Part shown: one piece after another, positions 16,760 through 27,700 of the stretch
How positions within the stretch are numbered: the first letter of the stretch is position 1
How the letters are laid out: every line of letters begins with the position of its first letter
Source of the DNA: Stagnihabitans lacustris
Lineage (GTDB): Bacteria; Pseudomonadota; Alphaproteobacteria; Rhodobacterales; Rhodobacteraceae
Assembly: GCF_025950525.1 (NCBI RefSeq)
Contig: NZ_JAPDGS010000002.1
Coordinates: 186,001-250,000, forward strand
DNA length: 64,000 nt
Direction of reading: 5' to 3'
Translations under genes and position numbers: made by a program
The notes under the pieces: generated by a model
Told to the model about the DNA's origin: nothing
The model's database searches: none
The model's input: only the letters and a program-made list of their open reading frames with translations

Positions 16760-17766
16760 TCCCGTGCTCCCAATTCCTGACCTTGGGTCAAAGAGTTGAC
16801 GCCCCTGACCACGACTTCCTGGCCCGCGGTCAGGCCCTGGGCGATGACCACGCGGTCGCCCAGGGGGGCGCCGACCGTGACCGGTGTTTTCTGCGCGTGG
16901 CGACGGGCATCCACGACCCAGACCGCGCCATCCGCGATGGCCGAGTCGGGAAGCGTGATGACCGGGGCGCCGCCCTCGGCCAGTTCGGCCCGCACCAGGG
17001 CGCCGATGCGCCACAGGTCGGGCGCCTCGGGCAGGGTGACGCGCACCCGACGCGACCGGGTCGCGGTTTCAGCCACGGGTTCGATCAGCCGCAGGTGGCC
17101 GGTCAGGGGCGCGGCATCGGTGACACGCGAAAACAGGGTAAAGGGGCTGCCGGTGTCCACCAGCGACAGATAGTCGGCGGGCAGGTCAAGCACCGCCTCG
17201 CGCCCGGTGCCAAGCGCCAGGGTCACGACCGCGGTTCCCGGCGCCACGACCGTCCCGGGCTTGACCGCGATGGACAGGACGACGCCGTCTTCGGGCGCGG
17301 TCAGGGCGCCGAACCCCAGCGCATCCAGCGCGCGGCGCAGGTTTGCCGCCGCCGCCTCCGCCCCCGCCGCCGAGGTGTCACGCCCCTGCCGCGCCGCATC
17401 CAGCCCCTGAACCGAGGCGACGCCCCGCGCGTTCAGCTCTGTCACCCGGGCGAAGTTGGCGGCCGCAAGCTCTGCCGCCGCCTGGGCCGAGGACAGGGCG
17501 GCCCGGGCCGTCGTCACATCCTCGTCCAGTGTCACCTGATCCAGCGTCGCCAAAAGCTGACCCTTGGTCACGCGGTCGCCCACCGCCAGGCCCAGTTGCG
17601 CCACGCGGCCCGCGGTCTGAAAGGCCAGCGCGCTTTGGTGTTCGGCCTCGATCACGCCGGTAAAGCTGCGGGCGCGCAGGGCGTCGGCCGAAACGATCTC
17701 TGTCACCACGGGGCGCACTTCGGCATGGACGGGCAGGGCAAGCATCAGAAGAACAAGGTATTTCAT
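16756..17766 (-). CDS. RND efflux periplasmic adaptor (second of two)
   Basis: 336 residues with a signal peptide (MKYLVLLMLALPVHA). It has the HlyD/AcrA-type order: a barrel-sandwich first half (HQSALAFQTAGRVAQLGLAVGDRVTKGQLLA), an Ala-rich helical hairpin (about residues 75-145), the returning lipoyl half (APEDGVVLSIAVKPGTVVAPG), then beta-barrel and membrane-proximal domains. It connects the pump to an outer-membrane channel. No lipobox, so soluble or anchored only through the complex. Overlaps both neighbours by four bases. Confidence 0.9.
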   Translation of the reverse strand: MKYLVLLMLALPVHAEVRPVVTEIVSADALRARSFTGVIEAEHQSALAFQTAGRVAQLGLAVGDRVTKGQLLATLDQVTLDEDVTTARAALSSAQAAAELAAANFARVTELNARGVASVQGLDAARQGRDTSAAGAEAAAANLRRALDALGFGALTAPEDGVVLSIAVKPGTVVAPGTAVVTLALGTGREAVLDLPADYLSLVDTGSPFTLFSRVTDAAPLTGHLRLIEPVAETATRSRRVRVTLPEAPDLWRIGALVRAELAEGGAPVITLPDSAIADGAVWVVDARRHAQKTPVTVGAPLGDRVVIAQGLTAGQEVVVRGVNSLTQGQELGARE

Positions 17767-18809
17767 GGCGCAACCTCTATCACGCGACCGGGGTAAAGGC
17801 TTTGCGACCCCGCCCCCACCACCAGATCCCCTGGCGCAAGCCCCGCCGACACCAGGACCTCGTCGGCGCCATAAGAGGCCACGGTGACAGGCGCCAACGC
17901 GACCGCCATCGTCGCCGGATCAACGCGCCAGACCGCAGGCCCCTGGGCCGTCGCGGTCAGCGCCTGCCAGGGCAGATGGATCACCGGCGGCTTGATGATG
18001 CGCACATGACCCAGGACCGGCGTCCCCAACAGCGGCTGATCCTGCGGCGGGTCCTGAACCTCGGCCTTGACGCGGACGGTCCCGGTCGCCGCATCGACCA
18101 CCGGAGACACTTCGGTCAGCCGCGCCTTCAGCGTCAGCGTCCCTTCGATCACCGCAAGGTCGATGGTCTGGCCGACAAAGGTCCCGGCGTCCACGCTGTC
18201 GGGCGCGTGAAACACCGCCACCCGCCGCGCATCGGCGGCAAGCGTCACAACGGTCTGACCGGCGCCGGTCACTTGGCCCTCTTCGGCGGTGCGGCCCGTC
18301 ACGATCACATCGGCCGGCGCACGCAAGACCGTGTCGTCGACCGCCCGCAGCGCCTTGGCAACCTGGGCCGCGGCCTGATCCCGGGCCGCGCGCGCCGCGG
18401 TCAACTGCTGTTCGGCGGCGTCCAGATCGGCGCGCGTCGCCACCCCGCCCGCCAACTGCGCCGCAACCCTTGCTTGCACGCTTTGCGCCTGGGTCAAGGC
18501 CGCCTCGGCACCCAGGGCCTGCGCCGCCGCCGCCTCATGGGCGGCCTCGGCCTGGGTCGGATCGACACGGGCAATCTCGTCGCCCTTGGCCAGGTGGTCG
18601 CCCACCTGCACCGCGACCGACACGATCCGCCCGCCATCGCGAAACCCGGCCGAGATCGTGTCCGGCGCCTCGACCGTGCCGGCCAGGCGGTAATCCAGCA
18701 CCTCGGGCGTCACGGCGACCGTCACGACCTGCACGGGCAAGGGCACATCGGCGCGGGCCGCCGGACCAAGGGCAAGGCTGGCAAGAACCATGGGCAGGAC
18801 AGAGCGCAT
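17763..18809 (-). CDS. RND efflux periplasmic adaptor (first of two)
   Basis: 348 residues, signal peptide MRSVLPMVLASLALGPAARA. The same adaptor architecture as the next gene: AGFRDGGRIVSVAVQVGDHLAKGDEIA as the first lipoyl half, a coiled hairpin of Ala/Gln-rich helices, and APADVIVTGRTAEEGQVTGAGQ as the second. The two adaptors are clearly different sequences rather than a recent duplication, as in the two-adaptor TriABC type of pump. ATG at 18809 is chosen over the GTG three codons earlier because AAGG is correctly placed before it. First gene of the operon. Confidence 0.88.
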   Translation of the reverse strand: MRSVLPMVLASLALGPAARADVPLPVQVVTVAVTPEVLDYRLAGTVEAPDTISAGFRDGGRIVSVAVQVGDHLAKGDEIARVDPTQAEAAHEAAAAQALGAEAALTQAQSVQARVAAQLAGGVATRADLDAAEQQLTAARAARDQAAAQVAKALRAVDDTVLRAPADVIVTGRTAEEGQVTGAGQTVVTLAADARRVAVFHAPDSVDAGTFVGQTIDLAVIEGTLTLKARLTEVSPVVDAATGTVRVKAEVQDPPQDQPLLGTPVLGHVRIIKPPVIHLPWQALTATAQGPAVWRVDPATMAVALAPVTVASYGADEVLVSAGLAPGDLVVGAGSQSLYPGRVIEVAP

Positions 18810-18965
18810 CGCACACACCTTGGGTTGTTTCCCTTCTGGTTAGGAGCCCAAAGCCCCCTTGGCAAGCGCGACGTGACTGCACGGTTTCTGCAATCTTGCA
18901 CATCCGCTTCTGCACGGCAGACCTTGCAGTCTGGGCGCAGTCTCCACCTGAAAAAGGAAGCGCCG
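18810..18965. promoter_or_regulatory. Divergent promoter region between the efflux operon and the DUF4173-like gene
   Basis: 156 bases with no gene. From about 18877 to 18933 the word TGCA occurs five times (in CTGCACGG, TCTGCAAT, TTGCACAT, TCTGCACGG, TTGCAGTC), which could be an operator array for a regulator of either transcript. AAGGAAG at 18954-18960 is the ribosome binding site of the plus-strand gene. No clear -35/-10 pair was assigned. Confidence 0.3.
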
Positions 18966-20183
18966 ATGACCGCCACACCACCCGGGGGCCTTGCCCTCCT
19001 GATCCTTGTCCTCCTCGGAGATTTTCTGCTTTGGGACCTGTCGCCGGGGATCGCTCTGGTGCTTTTCGCCGCTGCCGTGCTGGCCGTGTCGGGGGCGCGG
19101 CATTGGGGCTGGTTCGCGGTGGGCGCCTTGCCCGCGATCGACCTGGTGCAGCCGCTGTCGGTGGGCTTTTTGCTGGCCGGGATGGTGCTGGCCAAGGTCG
19201 GGCCACGGGGCGCGCTGGGGTTTCTGCGCCACCTGCCGCGGGTCAGACCGGGCTGGCGGGTGCAGTTGGGGCCGGGGCTTTGGCGCAACTGGGCCTTTCC
19301 GCTGGGCGGCAGTCTGGTGCTCGTCTCGCTTTTGGGGCAGGCCAATCCGCTGATCGCCCGGGCCCTGACGCCTGACCTGGGTGATCTGCCCTTGCGGCTG
19401 GCCTTCTGGGCGGGGCTCGCCTTGGCGGTCCTGCCCTTCCTGGCCGCCCCGCCGCCCGAGTGGCACCCGAGGGCCCCAAACCTGCCAGGCCTGGGGCTGA
19501 ACGCGGGTTCGGTCCTGCGGGCGCTGGTGCTGTTCAACCTCGCCCTGGGCGCACAGATGGCTTTCGACCTTCAGGTCGTCCTGTCCGGTCCGCCGCCCGG
19601 GATAAGCCTGGCGACCTTTGCCCATCGCGGTGCCTATCCCCTGTTGGCCACCGCGCTTCTGGCCGGAGCCTTCGCCCTGGCCGCCCGGCCCTTCCTGAAC
19701 GAAAACAACCTGATCCGGCCGCTTTTGATCCTTTGGCTGGTGCAGAACATCGCCCTGACCGGCTCGGCGGCGCTGCGGTTGCAGAGCTATGTTCAGGCCT
19801 GGGGGCTCAGCTATCTGCGGGTCCATGCGGCGATCTGGATGGGGTTGGTGGCGCTGGGCCTGGCGCTGTGCTTGTGGCAGGTGCTGCGGGGGCATCCCAA
19901 CGGCTGGATGTTGCGGCGGACGGCGGCGCTGGGGCTGGGGACGCTCTATGTCTGCGGTTTCGTGAATTTCGCGGGGGTGATCGCGGCTGAAAACCTGTCG
20001 CGCCCCGATCCGGATCTCTACTACATCTGCGGCCTTGGCCCGATGGCCGCCGCCGCCTTTGCCGTTCATGGCTGGAGCGACGCTTGCAGCGCCCCGCCGC
20101 GCATCGACCACTGGCAGGAATGGGGCTTCCGCGGCTGGTCGGTCGCCCATAGAGTTGCGGCCCATGAAGATCCTGCTCGTTGA
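18966..20183 (+). CDS. Polytopic membrane protein, DUF4173/DUF4153-like
   Basis: 405 residues, hydrophobic through most of its length with about ten predicted TM segments. The LVLFNLALGAQMAFDL and FAHRGAYPLLATALLAG stretches match what I know of the DUF4173 family, whose function is not established. ATG at 18966 has AAGGAAG six bases upstream. Its 3' end overlaps the response regulator by 20 bases and the sensor kinase follows, so all three are probably one transcript and the membrane protein may be part of, or a target of, that signalling pair. Confidence 0.75.
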   Translation: MTATPPGGLALLILVLLGDFLLWDLSPGIALVLFAAAVLAVSGARHWGWFAVGALPAIDLVQPLSVGFLLAGMVLAKVGPRGALGFLRHLPRVRPGWRVQLGPGLWRNWAFPLGGSLVLVSLLGQANPLIARALTPDLGDLPLRLAFWAGLALAVLPFLAAPPPEWHPRAPNLPGLGLNAGSVLRALVLFNLALGAQMAFDLQVVLSGPPPGISLATFAHRGAYPLLATALLAGAFALAARPFLNENNLIRPLLILWLVQNIALTGSAALRLQSYVQAWGLSYLRVHAAIWMGLVALGLALCLWQVLRGHPNGWMLRRTAALGLGTLYVCGFVNFAGVIAAENLSRPDPDLYYICGLGPMAAAAFAVHGWSDACSAPPRIDHWQEWGFRGWSVAHRVAAHEDPAR

Positions 20184-20835
20184 TGATGACCCCCGTTTGC
20201 GCGACCTCGTCCGCCTGGCGCTGGAACGCGCGGGCCATGCCGTGATCCTGGCCGCCGACGGCCGCACGGCCCTGACCCATGCCACCCGCGAGGCGCCCGA
20301 CCTGGTCATCCTGGACATTGGCCTGCCCGAGATGGACGGGCTGGAGACCTGCCGGCGGCTGCGTGCGGGTTCCGATGTGCCGATCCTGTTCCTGACGGCG
20401 CGGGACGACGAGATCGACCGGGTTCTGGGCTTCGAGATGGGGGCGGATGACTATGTGACCAAACCCTTTTCTCCACGAGAGCTGGTGGCGCGGGTCCGTG
20501 CGATCCTGAAGCGGACGGCTGGGCCGGTGGCGCCCCAGCTGCGACAGGGCGCGTTGGCGCTGGACCTCAAGGCGCGGATCTGCCGGGTCGCGGGGGCGGA
20601 GGTCGCCCTGACCGCCACCGAATTCGCGCTTCTGGCCGCGCTGATGTCCGAGCCCGCGCGGCTGATGTCGCGGGCGGCCCTGGTCGTGGCGCTGTGGGGG
20701 CCGGGGTCGCAGGTCGCCGACCGGACGCTGGACAGCCACCTGCGCAACCTGCGCCGCAAGCTGGCCGAGGCCGGGCTTCCCGCCGCGGTCGAGACGGTCC
20801 ATGCCCAAGGCATGCGGCTGGGGCCTTGCGGATGA
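20164..20835 (+). CDS. OmpR/PhoB-type two-component response regulator
   Basis: 223 residues. Receiver domain: acidic pair in LLVDDDPRLRD, phospho-acceptor Asp in LVILDIGLPEMDG (about residue 51), Thr in FLTARDD, and Lys in YVTKPFSPREL. The C-terminal winged-helix DNA-binding domain spans about 130-220, with VALTATEFALLAALM and LDSHLRNLRRKL. It starts inside the end of the upstream membrane protein gene, and its stop overlaps the kinase start by four bases. Its targets are unknown. Confidence 0.93.
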   Translation: MKILLVDDDPRLRDLVRLALERAGHAVILAADGRTALTHATREAPDLVILDIGLPEMDGLETCRRLRAGSDVPILFLTARDDEIDRVLGFEMGADDYVTKPFSPRELVARVRAILKRTAGPVAPQLRQGALALDLKARICRVAGAEVALTATEFALLAALMSEPARLMSRAALVVALWGPGSQVADRTLDSHLRNLRRKLAEAGLPAAVETVHAQGMRLGPCG

Positions 20836-21959
20836 GGCGCTGGCGCCCCTCTCTTGCGCTGGTGCTTGGCGGGGCTTTGGGCGGGACGCTTGCCCTGTCC
20901 TTTGCCGGTCTGGTGGCGCTGCGGTATCTGGGGCCGGTCACGGGGTTCAAGCTGGCCGCGGCGGGTCTGGGCCTGGGGATTGCGCTGGCAACCCTGGTGT
21001 TGGGCTGGCTTTTGCTGCGGCTTTTGCTGCGTCCGATCAAGGCCTTGGGTCGTTACGCCGAGGATATGGACCAACCCCCCGCCCATTTCGGCACCCGCGA
21101 AATTCACGCCACAGCCCGCCGCGTCATCGCCATGGCCGAACGCCTGCGCGACCGCGAAGCGACGATCCGCAGCTTTACCGACCATGTCACGCATGAGATC
21201 AAGTCGCCGGTCTCCGCGATCCGCGCCGCGGCCGAGATGCTGGCCGAGGACGTCACCGAGGCCGACCGCCCCCTGGTCGCCGCGATCGAGGGCGCGGCCC
21301 GGCAGATCGAAACGCAGCTTGCCGCCCTCGGCGCCGCGGCCCGCGCGCGTGAGGTCTTGTGGCAGGGACAGGCGACGCTTGCCGAGGTTTTGGGGCCCGA
21401 GGTGATGGGGGTTCTGGTGATGGGGGTTCTGGACTTGCCGCCCAAGGGCCCGGAACCCTCTGGCAGTCTTTTGGGCCGACCCGACAGGCCGGTCCTCGGC
21501 GCGGGTTCGCGGCCGGACAAAAAGGCACAGCGGGGCCTTCCGGCCCATCAGGGCACCTCCGTCCCCGCGGCTATACCCTCCATCCTCGACGGCATTGCTC
21601 CCGGCCTGCGCGTCACGCTTTCCGGGGCCGATATCGCCTTGCCTCTGGCTGCCGAGGGGCTGCGGATTGTCCTGACGCAGCTTTTCCGCAACGCCCATGA
21701 GGCCGGGGCGCGGCATGTCCATCTGGCGGCCGGGCCCGGCTGGCTGCAGGTGGCCGATGACGGGCCGGGGATATCTGCGGGCAACGCGGCGCGGGTGTTC
21801 GACCCGTTCTTCACCACAAGACGCGAGGGCGGCGGCACGGGCATGGGCCTTTCCGTGGTGCGCAACCTGCTGGCGGCGCATGGGGCCGCCATCACGCTGG
21901 AGAAGCCCCAGGCGCCACCCGCGCCCGGCGGCGCGGTCTTTTGCATCCGCTTCGGCTAG
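20832..21959 (+). CDS. Two-component sensor histidine kinase with an unusual insert
   Basis: 375 residues. Two TM segments (about 8-30 and 41-66) with almost no periplasmic loop, HAMP-like linker, H-box FTDHVTHEIKSP (His121), N-box QLFRNAHEAGA, G1 VADDGPGIS, F-box VFDPFFTTR and G2 GGGTGMGL. The very short external loop suggests it senses within the membrane or through the neighbouring polytopic protein. Between the dimerisation helices and the ATPase domain (about 185-250) lies a Gly/Pro-rich stretch that begins with the repeat VMGVLVMGVL and reads like non-family sequence; it may be an expansion. Confidence 0.9.
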   Translation: MRRWRPSLALVLGGALGGTLALSFAGLVALRYLGPVTGFKLAAAGLGLGIALATLVLGWLLLRLLLRPIKALGRYAEDMDQPPAHFGTREIHATARRVIAMAERLRDREATIRSFTDHVTHEIKSPVSAIRAAAEMLAEDVTEADRPLVAAIEGAARQIETQLAALGAAARAREVLWQGQATLAEVLGPEVMGVLVMGVLDLPPKGPEPSGSLLGRPDRPVLGAGSRPDKKAQRGLPAHQGTSVPAAIPSILDGIAPGLRVTLSGADIALPLAAEGLRIVLTQLFRNAHEAGARHVHLAAGPGWLQVADDGPGISAGNAARVFDPFFTTRREGGGTGMGLSVVRNLLAAHGAAITLEKPQAPPAPGGAVFCIRFG

Positions 21960-22025
21960 GGGCCGATGACCGGGTCAACGGGGCCCGGGGGCACGTGCCC
22001 TGCTGCCGCAGTGCGGCTCGGGGAG

Positions 22026-24608
22026 TCATGTCCCCGTCATCGCCTCGGGCTCCTCAAGGTGGAAGGGGCGCGCTTCGGGGGGGCAGAATTCGGCCATGAC
22101 CCCCAGAATCGCGGCCCGGCGCAGGGGTTTGGTCATGTAACGGTCAATGCCCGCGGCCAAAATACCCTCTGCGTCGCCATCCATCGCATGGGCGGTCAGG
22201 GCGACGATGGGCAGGTGGCTTTGCCCGGCCTCCAGCGCGCGGATGGCGCGGGCGGCGTCGCGGCCGTCCATCTCGGGCATCGAGATATCCATGAAGATCA
22301 GGTCGGGCCGAAAGCTCTGGAACAGCTCCACCGCCTCGCGGCCATTGTTGGCAAAGACCAGTTCGATGTCGACCTCTTTGACCATCTTTTGAAACACCAG
22401 CTGGTTCGTCCGGTTGTCCTCTGCCGTCAGAATCCGCATCGACCGCGAGGGCACGACCGGCGGCGCCACGGGCACGCGCAGGGGCATCACCCCGCCCAGT
22501 TCCTGCAGCTGACGGTAAAGTTCCGACCGCAGGATCGGCTTTTGCAGGATGGCGGCAAAGGTATCCGCCCCATCGCGGGCCAGCGTAGGGTTCGAGGACA
22601 ACAGCACGATGGGCATGGTCAGGCCCATGGCGCGGATGCGGGCGGCCAGGGTCAGGCCGTCCATCTCTGGCATGGTGTGGTCGGTCAGGATCGCGTCGAA
22701 ATCGCTGTCGCGCGACAGAAGGTCCAGCGCATCCGCCCCCGACCGACACAGCGAGACCTGAACCCCGCAAGGTGCCAATTGCCGCTCGATGATGGTGCGG
22801 TTGATAAAGACGTCATCGACCGCCAGCACCCGGCGCAGCGCAATCGGCAGATGCGGGATCACCGCGTCCTCGGCCATGGGCAGGGTGACGCGGAAGCCGA
22901 AACAGCTGCCCTTGCCGGGGTCTGAATCGACCCAGACCGCGCCGTCCATCCGTTCAATCAGCCGCCTGGTGATCGCCAGACCCAGCCCCGTGCCCTCGAA
23001 CTTGCGGTTGGCCTCGGATTCGACCTGATTGAACTCGCCAAAGATGTGATCCAGATGCTCGGGCGCGATGCCGATGCCGGTATCCTCGACCGTGACATGC
23101 AGTTGCTGACGGCCGGGTTCGCTTTCAATTCCCACCACGCGGATCAGCACATGGCCCTTTTCGGTGAACTTCACCGCATTGCCGACCAGGTTGGTCAGAA
23201 CCTGACGCAGCCGCCCCGGATCGCCGATGAACCTGGTGGGCAAGAACATGTCGAAGTCGATCATCAGGTCGATGCCCTTGGCCCGCGCCTTGGGCTGCAA
23301 CAGCATTGCAACCTCGTGGATTGTGCGTTCCAGATCAAAGGGTTCCGGATACAGCGTCAGCCGTTCGGCCTCGATCTTGGAATAATCCAGGATGTCGTTG
23401 ATGATGACCAAAAGCGCCTCGCCCGAGGACCTTATCGTCTCGGCAAACAACCTTTGTTCGGGGTTCAGCGTCGTGTCACACAAGAGTTCCGCCATGCCCA
23501 CGACACCGTTCATCGGCGTGCGAATCTCGTGGGACATGTTGGCCAGGAAGGACGACTTCGCCCGATTGGCCGATTCCGCGGCCTCACGCGCGGCGTGCAA
23601 GGCCTCTTCGGCCTCTTTTTGCGGGGTGATGTCCATGCGCAGACCCACGCGGCCGCCATCCGGCGTCGGATGGTCCTGGCCCCTGATCCAGCGGCCATCG
23701 CCCAGGCGGTGTTCATGCGGGCCATCGGGCGCGCGGTGCTGGGCCATGCGTTCGGACAGCCATTCGGCCTCGCGGCCCTCTTCGACGTCGAACTGGCCCT
23801 TTGACAGGCCGTATTGCAGGATCTCTTCAAAGGTGACGCCCGGTTTGATCACGGGCGAGGCCAAGGAAAAGATGTCGCGGAACCGCTGGTTGCAGGTCAA
23901 GAGCCGATCCTCCCGGTCGAAAAGCACAAAGCCATCGGGGATCGCTTCGATCGCGGCCCAGATGCGCATTTGTTCGGTGATGTTGATGCCCAGGGAGACA
24001 AGATCGCCATCCCGGGCGCGACGGTTGACGAAGCGGAACCAGGTTCCGTTCGAAAATTGCAAGGTGACGGGCTCGATCGGGTTGGAGTCCAGCGCGGCCA
24101 TCATGGCCTCGGTGAAGTCATCGACCGACCGTCCCGCAAGCTCGATCCGACCATGTTCGGCCAAAAGCCGCATCTGCTGGCCATATGTGATGCCGGGCGC
24201 CACGGGCAGACCGTCATAGGGGCGCAGCGCCGCGCCATTGGCCGCCACCAGCCGCAGGTCCGAATCATAGACGGCGAACCCGTCCTGGATCGTGTTGATC
24301 GAATCCCACAGCCGCCGTTCTGCCATGACCGCATGGGAATGGGCGCGGTCAAGATCCTGGATATAGCGGCTTTGCTGCTGTTTCAGATGCTCTGCCTCGG
24401 ACACGGCGGATTGCGCGATATCCCTTTGCTGGACGATCTGATCGGACAGGGAGCGGGCATGCAGCCCCAATTTCTCATTGGCGGCAAACAGCTCGCGTGA
24501 GCGTTGCTCCAGCAGTCGTTCTGCCGCAAGGCGGGCCCGCCTCTCCTGCGCCAGTTTTTCGACCAGTTCCATCCCGTGCCCGTTCTGCGCCAACCCCGAA
24601 CCACCCAT
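22026..24608 (-). CDS. Hybrid sensor histidine kinase with PAS domains and two receiver domains
   Basis: 860 residues, no TM segment, so cytosolic. A coiled coil (about 15-100) precedes two PAS-like domains (about 100-210 and 215-330). The kinase core has H-box [12 protein letters not shown] (His360), N-box [14 protein letters not shown]1 [11 protein letters not shown]-box IFGEFNQVE and G2 GTGLGLAI. Two receivers follow: the first with Asp643 ([12 protein letters not shown]) and Lys690, the second with Asp774 ([12 protein letters not shown]). No Hpt domain is present, so a separate phosphotransfer protein is needed. ATG 24608 lacks a good ribosome binding site; ATG 24572 is an alternative. 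Monocistronic, divergent from the macroglobulin gene. Confidence 0.92.
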   Translation of the reverse strand: MGGSGLAQNGHGMELVEKLAQERRARLAAERLLEQRSRELFAANEKLGLHARSLSDQIVQQRDIAQSAVSEAEHLKQQQSRYIQDLDRAHSHAVMAERRLWDSINTIQDGFAVYDSDLRLVAANGAALRPYDGLPVAPGITYGQQMRLLAEHGRIELAGRSVDDFTEAMMAALDSNPIEPVTLQFSNGTWFRFVNRRARDGDLVSLGINITEQMRIWAAIEAIPDGFVLFDREDRLLTCNQRFRDIFSLASPVIKPGVTFEEILQYGLSKGQFDVEEGREAEWLSERMAQHRAPDGPHEHRLGDGRWIRGQDHPTPDGGRVGLRMDITPQKEAEEALHAAREAAESANRAKSSFLANMSHEIRTPMNGVVGMAELLCDTTLNPEQRLFAETIRSSGEALLVIINDILDYSKIEAERLTLYPEPFDLERTIHEVAMLLQPKARAKGIDLMIDFDMFLPTRFIGDPGRLRQVLTNLVGNAVKFTEKGHVLIRVVGIESEPGRQQLHVTVEDTGIGIAPEHLDHIFGEFNQVESEANRKFEGTGLGLAITRRLIERMDGAVWVDSDPGKGSCFGFRVTLPMAEDAVIPHLPIALRRVLAVDDVFINRTIIERQLAPCGVQVSLCRSGADALDLLSRDSDFDAILTDHTMPEMDGLTLAARIRAMGLTMPIVLLSSNPTLARDGADTFAAILQKPILRSELYRQLQELGGVMPLRVPVAPPVVPSRSMRILTAEDNRTNQLVFQKMVKEVDIELVFANNGREAVELFQSFRPDLIFMDISMPEMDGRDAARAIRALEAGQSHLPIVALTAHAMDGDAEGILAAGIDRYMTKPLRRAAILGVMAEFCPPEARPFHLEEPEAMTGT

Positions 24609-24730
24609 TTCGGGCAGCTGTTCAGGGACAAAATGAACGGTTTCGGTGAATCCTATCTTAACGCGAAATCATTTGCCGCAAGGGGGCAGGCCATGCCATG
24701 AAGGGCCAACATTTGCGGAGGTGTTTTTCC

Positions 24731-27700
24731 ATGCGTGGCCTGATCTTGCGGGCGCTTGCCCTGGCTGTCACCCTCTTTGCGGCCCCGGTCGCCGCCGAGG
24801 ACCTGATCCCGGCCCGCCGCCTTACCTTGTTGGAAAACTTCGATCTTCCGGGCGGTGATCTGTCCTCGATCTTTGACACCGACCTTGCAACCTGTGAGCG
24901 CGCCTGTCTGGCCAACACCTCGTGTCAGGCCCTGGTGTTCAACGGCACCAATGCCTCGTGCTTCCTGAAGTCGACGGGCAACGAGCCAGAGGCGTTTCAG
25001 GGCGCTTATGCCGGATATGTGATCGAGGCCGACAAAGGCGCCGAGGCCCTGGCCCGCGCCCGCCAGCCCGAGCTGAAATTCGTGCCCGAATGGGATTGGC
25101 CGCAGGCGACCTATCTGGCCGCGGGCATGGCCGACCGCCATGTGACCGGGCCCTTCACCGCCGAAGACCACCTGAACAGCGCCTCTGCCTCCGAGGGTGA
25201 GGGGGATTTCAACGCGGCCTGGCGCTTTACCGGCGCGGCGCTGAACCTGGACGATTCGGCGGCTGTCTGGTCGGAATATGCCCGCCGCTTGCTGCTGGCG
25301 GCCCAGAATGACACGAACAACGCCTATGTTCTGAACGCCGACGCCTATGCGGCCAGCCTGAACGCCTGGCTGCGGTCGGACAACAAGGCGCTGCAACACA
25401 CGATCCTGGTGCAGATGGGTCAGGCGCTGGAGGCCAATGGCCGCGGCTCCGACATGGTCAAGGCGCTGCGGATGGCGCAAAGCCTGCAGTCCCGCGACGA
25501 TACGGCGGCGATGCTGGAAGATGCCATCGGCAAATACGGCTTCCGCATCACGGAAAACCAGACCCAGACCCGCACCGACCGGCCCCGCCTCTGCGCGGTG
25601 TTTTCCGAACAGCTGGCGGTGTCGGGCGTCGATTACGCGCCCTTTGTTCAGCTGCCGGATGCGGGCATGTCGGTGGCCGTCGACGGCACCAACCAGCTGT
25701 GCGTCGAGGGGATTGCTTACGGCGAACGCTATACGCTGACCTTCCGCAAGGGCCTGCCCTCGGCGGGCGGAGAGGTCCTGGCGCAAGACACCGAAATCAC
25801 CGCCTATGTCCGCGACCGCGATGCCGGGGTGCGCTTTTCGGGGCGCGGCTATGTGCTGCCGCGGACCGGGGTGGCCTCGATCCCGGTGGTGACGGTGAAC
25901 CTGAAGGAAGTCGACCTGCAGGTCTGGAAAGTCACCGACCGCAACCTTCTGCGTGCCATGCAGAACGGCTATTTCGATCAGCCGATCTATGACTATCAGG
26001 AATATGACTTCCAGGAACAGCTGGCATCGAAGGTCTGGGAGGGCGTGGGTCTGGTGGCCCAGGACGTGAACAAGGACGTGACGACCCGCCTTCCGCTGGA
26101 CGAGGCGATCAAGGGTCAGCCTGCCGGTATCTATGCCCTGCGCGCCTCGGTTCCGGGGAAAGAGGCCTGGCAAGTGCCCGCCGCCTGGCAATGGTTCGTG
26201 ATTTCCGACCTTGGGATCTCCAGCTATTCCGGCGTTGATGGGATGTCGGTGTTCGTGCATGGCCTGGGCGATGCGCAGCCGCGCGCGGGCGTGTCGGTGC
26301 AATTGCTGTCGGTGGCCAATGAGGTGCTGGCGACGGTTGCGACGGATGACACGGGCCGCGCGGTCTTTGAACCGGGCCTGACGCGGGGCACGGGTTCGGC
26401 GGCGCCCGCGCTGGTCGTGGCCAGCGCCGAGGGCGACGAGGCCTTTTTGTCGCTGACCGATCCGGAGTTCGACCTTTCGGACCGTGGCGTCGAGGGCAAT
26501 CCGGCGGCGCCTCCGGTTGATGTCTTTGTCTATACCGACCGCGGCGCCTATCGTGCGGGGGAAACGGTTCATGCCGTGGCCCTGTCGCGCGATGCCAAGC
26601 AGGCCGCGATCGAGGGCCTGCCCCTGACCGCGATCCTGATCCGTCCCGATGGCGTGGAATATGTCCGCGCCGTGGCCGAAGATGCCGGTGCGGGCGGCCA
26701 TGTGTTCGACTTCCCCGTCGCGGGTGCTGCGCCGCGCGGCCAGTGGCGGATGGATGTCTACAGCGACCTGGACGCGCCGGCTTTGGCGTCGAAGACTTTC
26801 CTGGTCGAGGATTTCCTGCCCGAACGCATCGACTTTACCCTGACTGCCGGGGAAGAGGCCCTGCGGATCGGTGACACCGCGCAAGTGGGCGTCGAGGCGC
26901 GGTATCTGTTCGGCGCCGTCGGTGCCGACCTTGCCATCGAGGGCGAGCTTTTGTTGCAGCGCGCCGAGGGGCTTGCGGGCTGGGACGGTTATCGCTTTGG
27001 CCGTTGGGACAGCGACTTTTCCACCCAAGTGACGTCGTTCGCCGATGAGCGGACGGATGAGGCGGGCAAGGCCATGGTCTCGGTCGCCCTGCCCTCGGTC
27101 GAGGACCCGGGCATCCCCCTGCAAGCCCTGGTAGCGGTGCGGGTGGCGGAAGGCTCTGGCCGTCCGGTGGAACGTCGGTTGACCCAGCCGCTGATGCCCT
27201 CTGCCGCGATGATCGGCGTCAAGCCGCTGTTCGATCAGGTTGTGGCCGAGAATTCCGAGGCCCGGTTTTCGTTGGTGGGCGTGGGGACGGATGGCAAGGC
27301 GGCGGCCCTGAAGGCATCGTGGAGCCTGACCCGGATCGAGACCGACTATCAGTGGTATCAAACCGAGGGCTCCTGGTATTGGGAGCCGGTGACACGGCGC
27401 GAAAAAGTCGGCGGCGGCGAGGTGGACCTTTCGGCGGCCACCGATATCGCGGCCCCCGTGACCTGGGGCGAATATGAGCTGGCGGTGTCGCGCACCGATG
27501 GCGAAAAGGCCCTGACCACGGTGAGCTTCTATGCCGGTTGGTATGGGTCGGGCGCAGGGACGGATACGCCCGATGCACTGACCCTGTCGCTGGACAAGCC
27601 CGCCTATGCGGTGGGCGAAACCGCCAACCTGCGGATCGAGCCCAAGGCGGCGGGGCGTGCCCTGGTGACGGTGCTGTCGAATGGGGTGATTTCGACCCTG

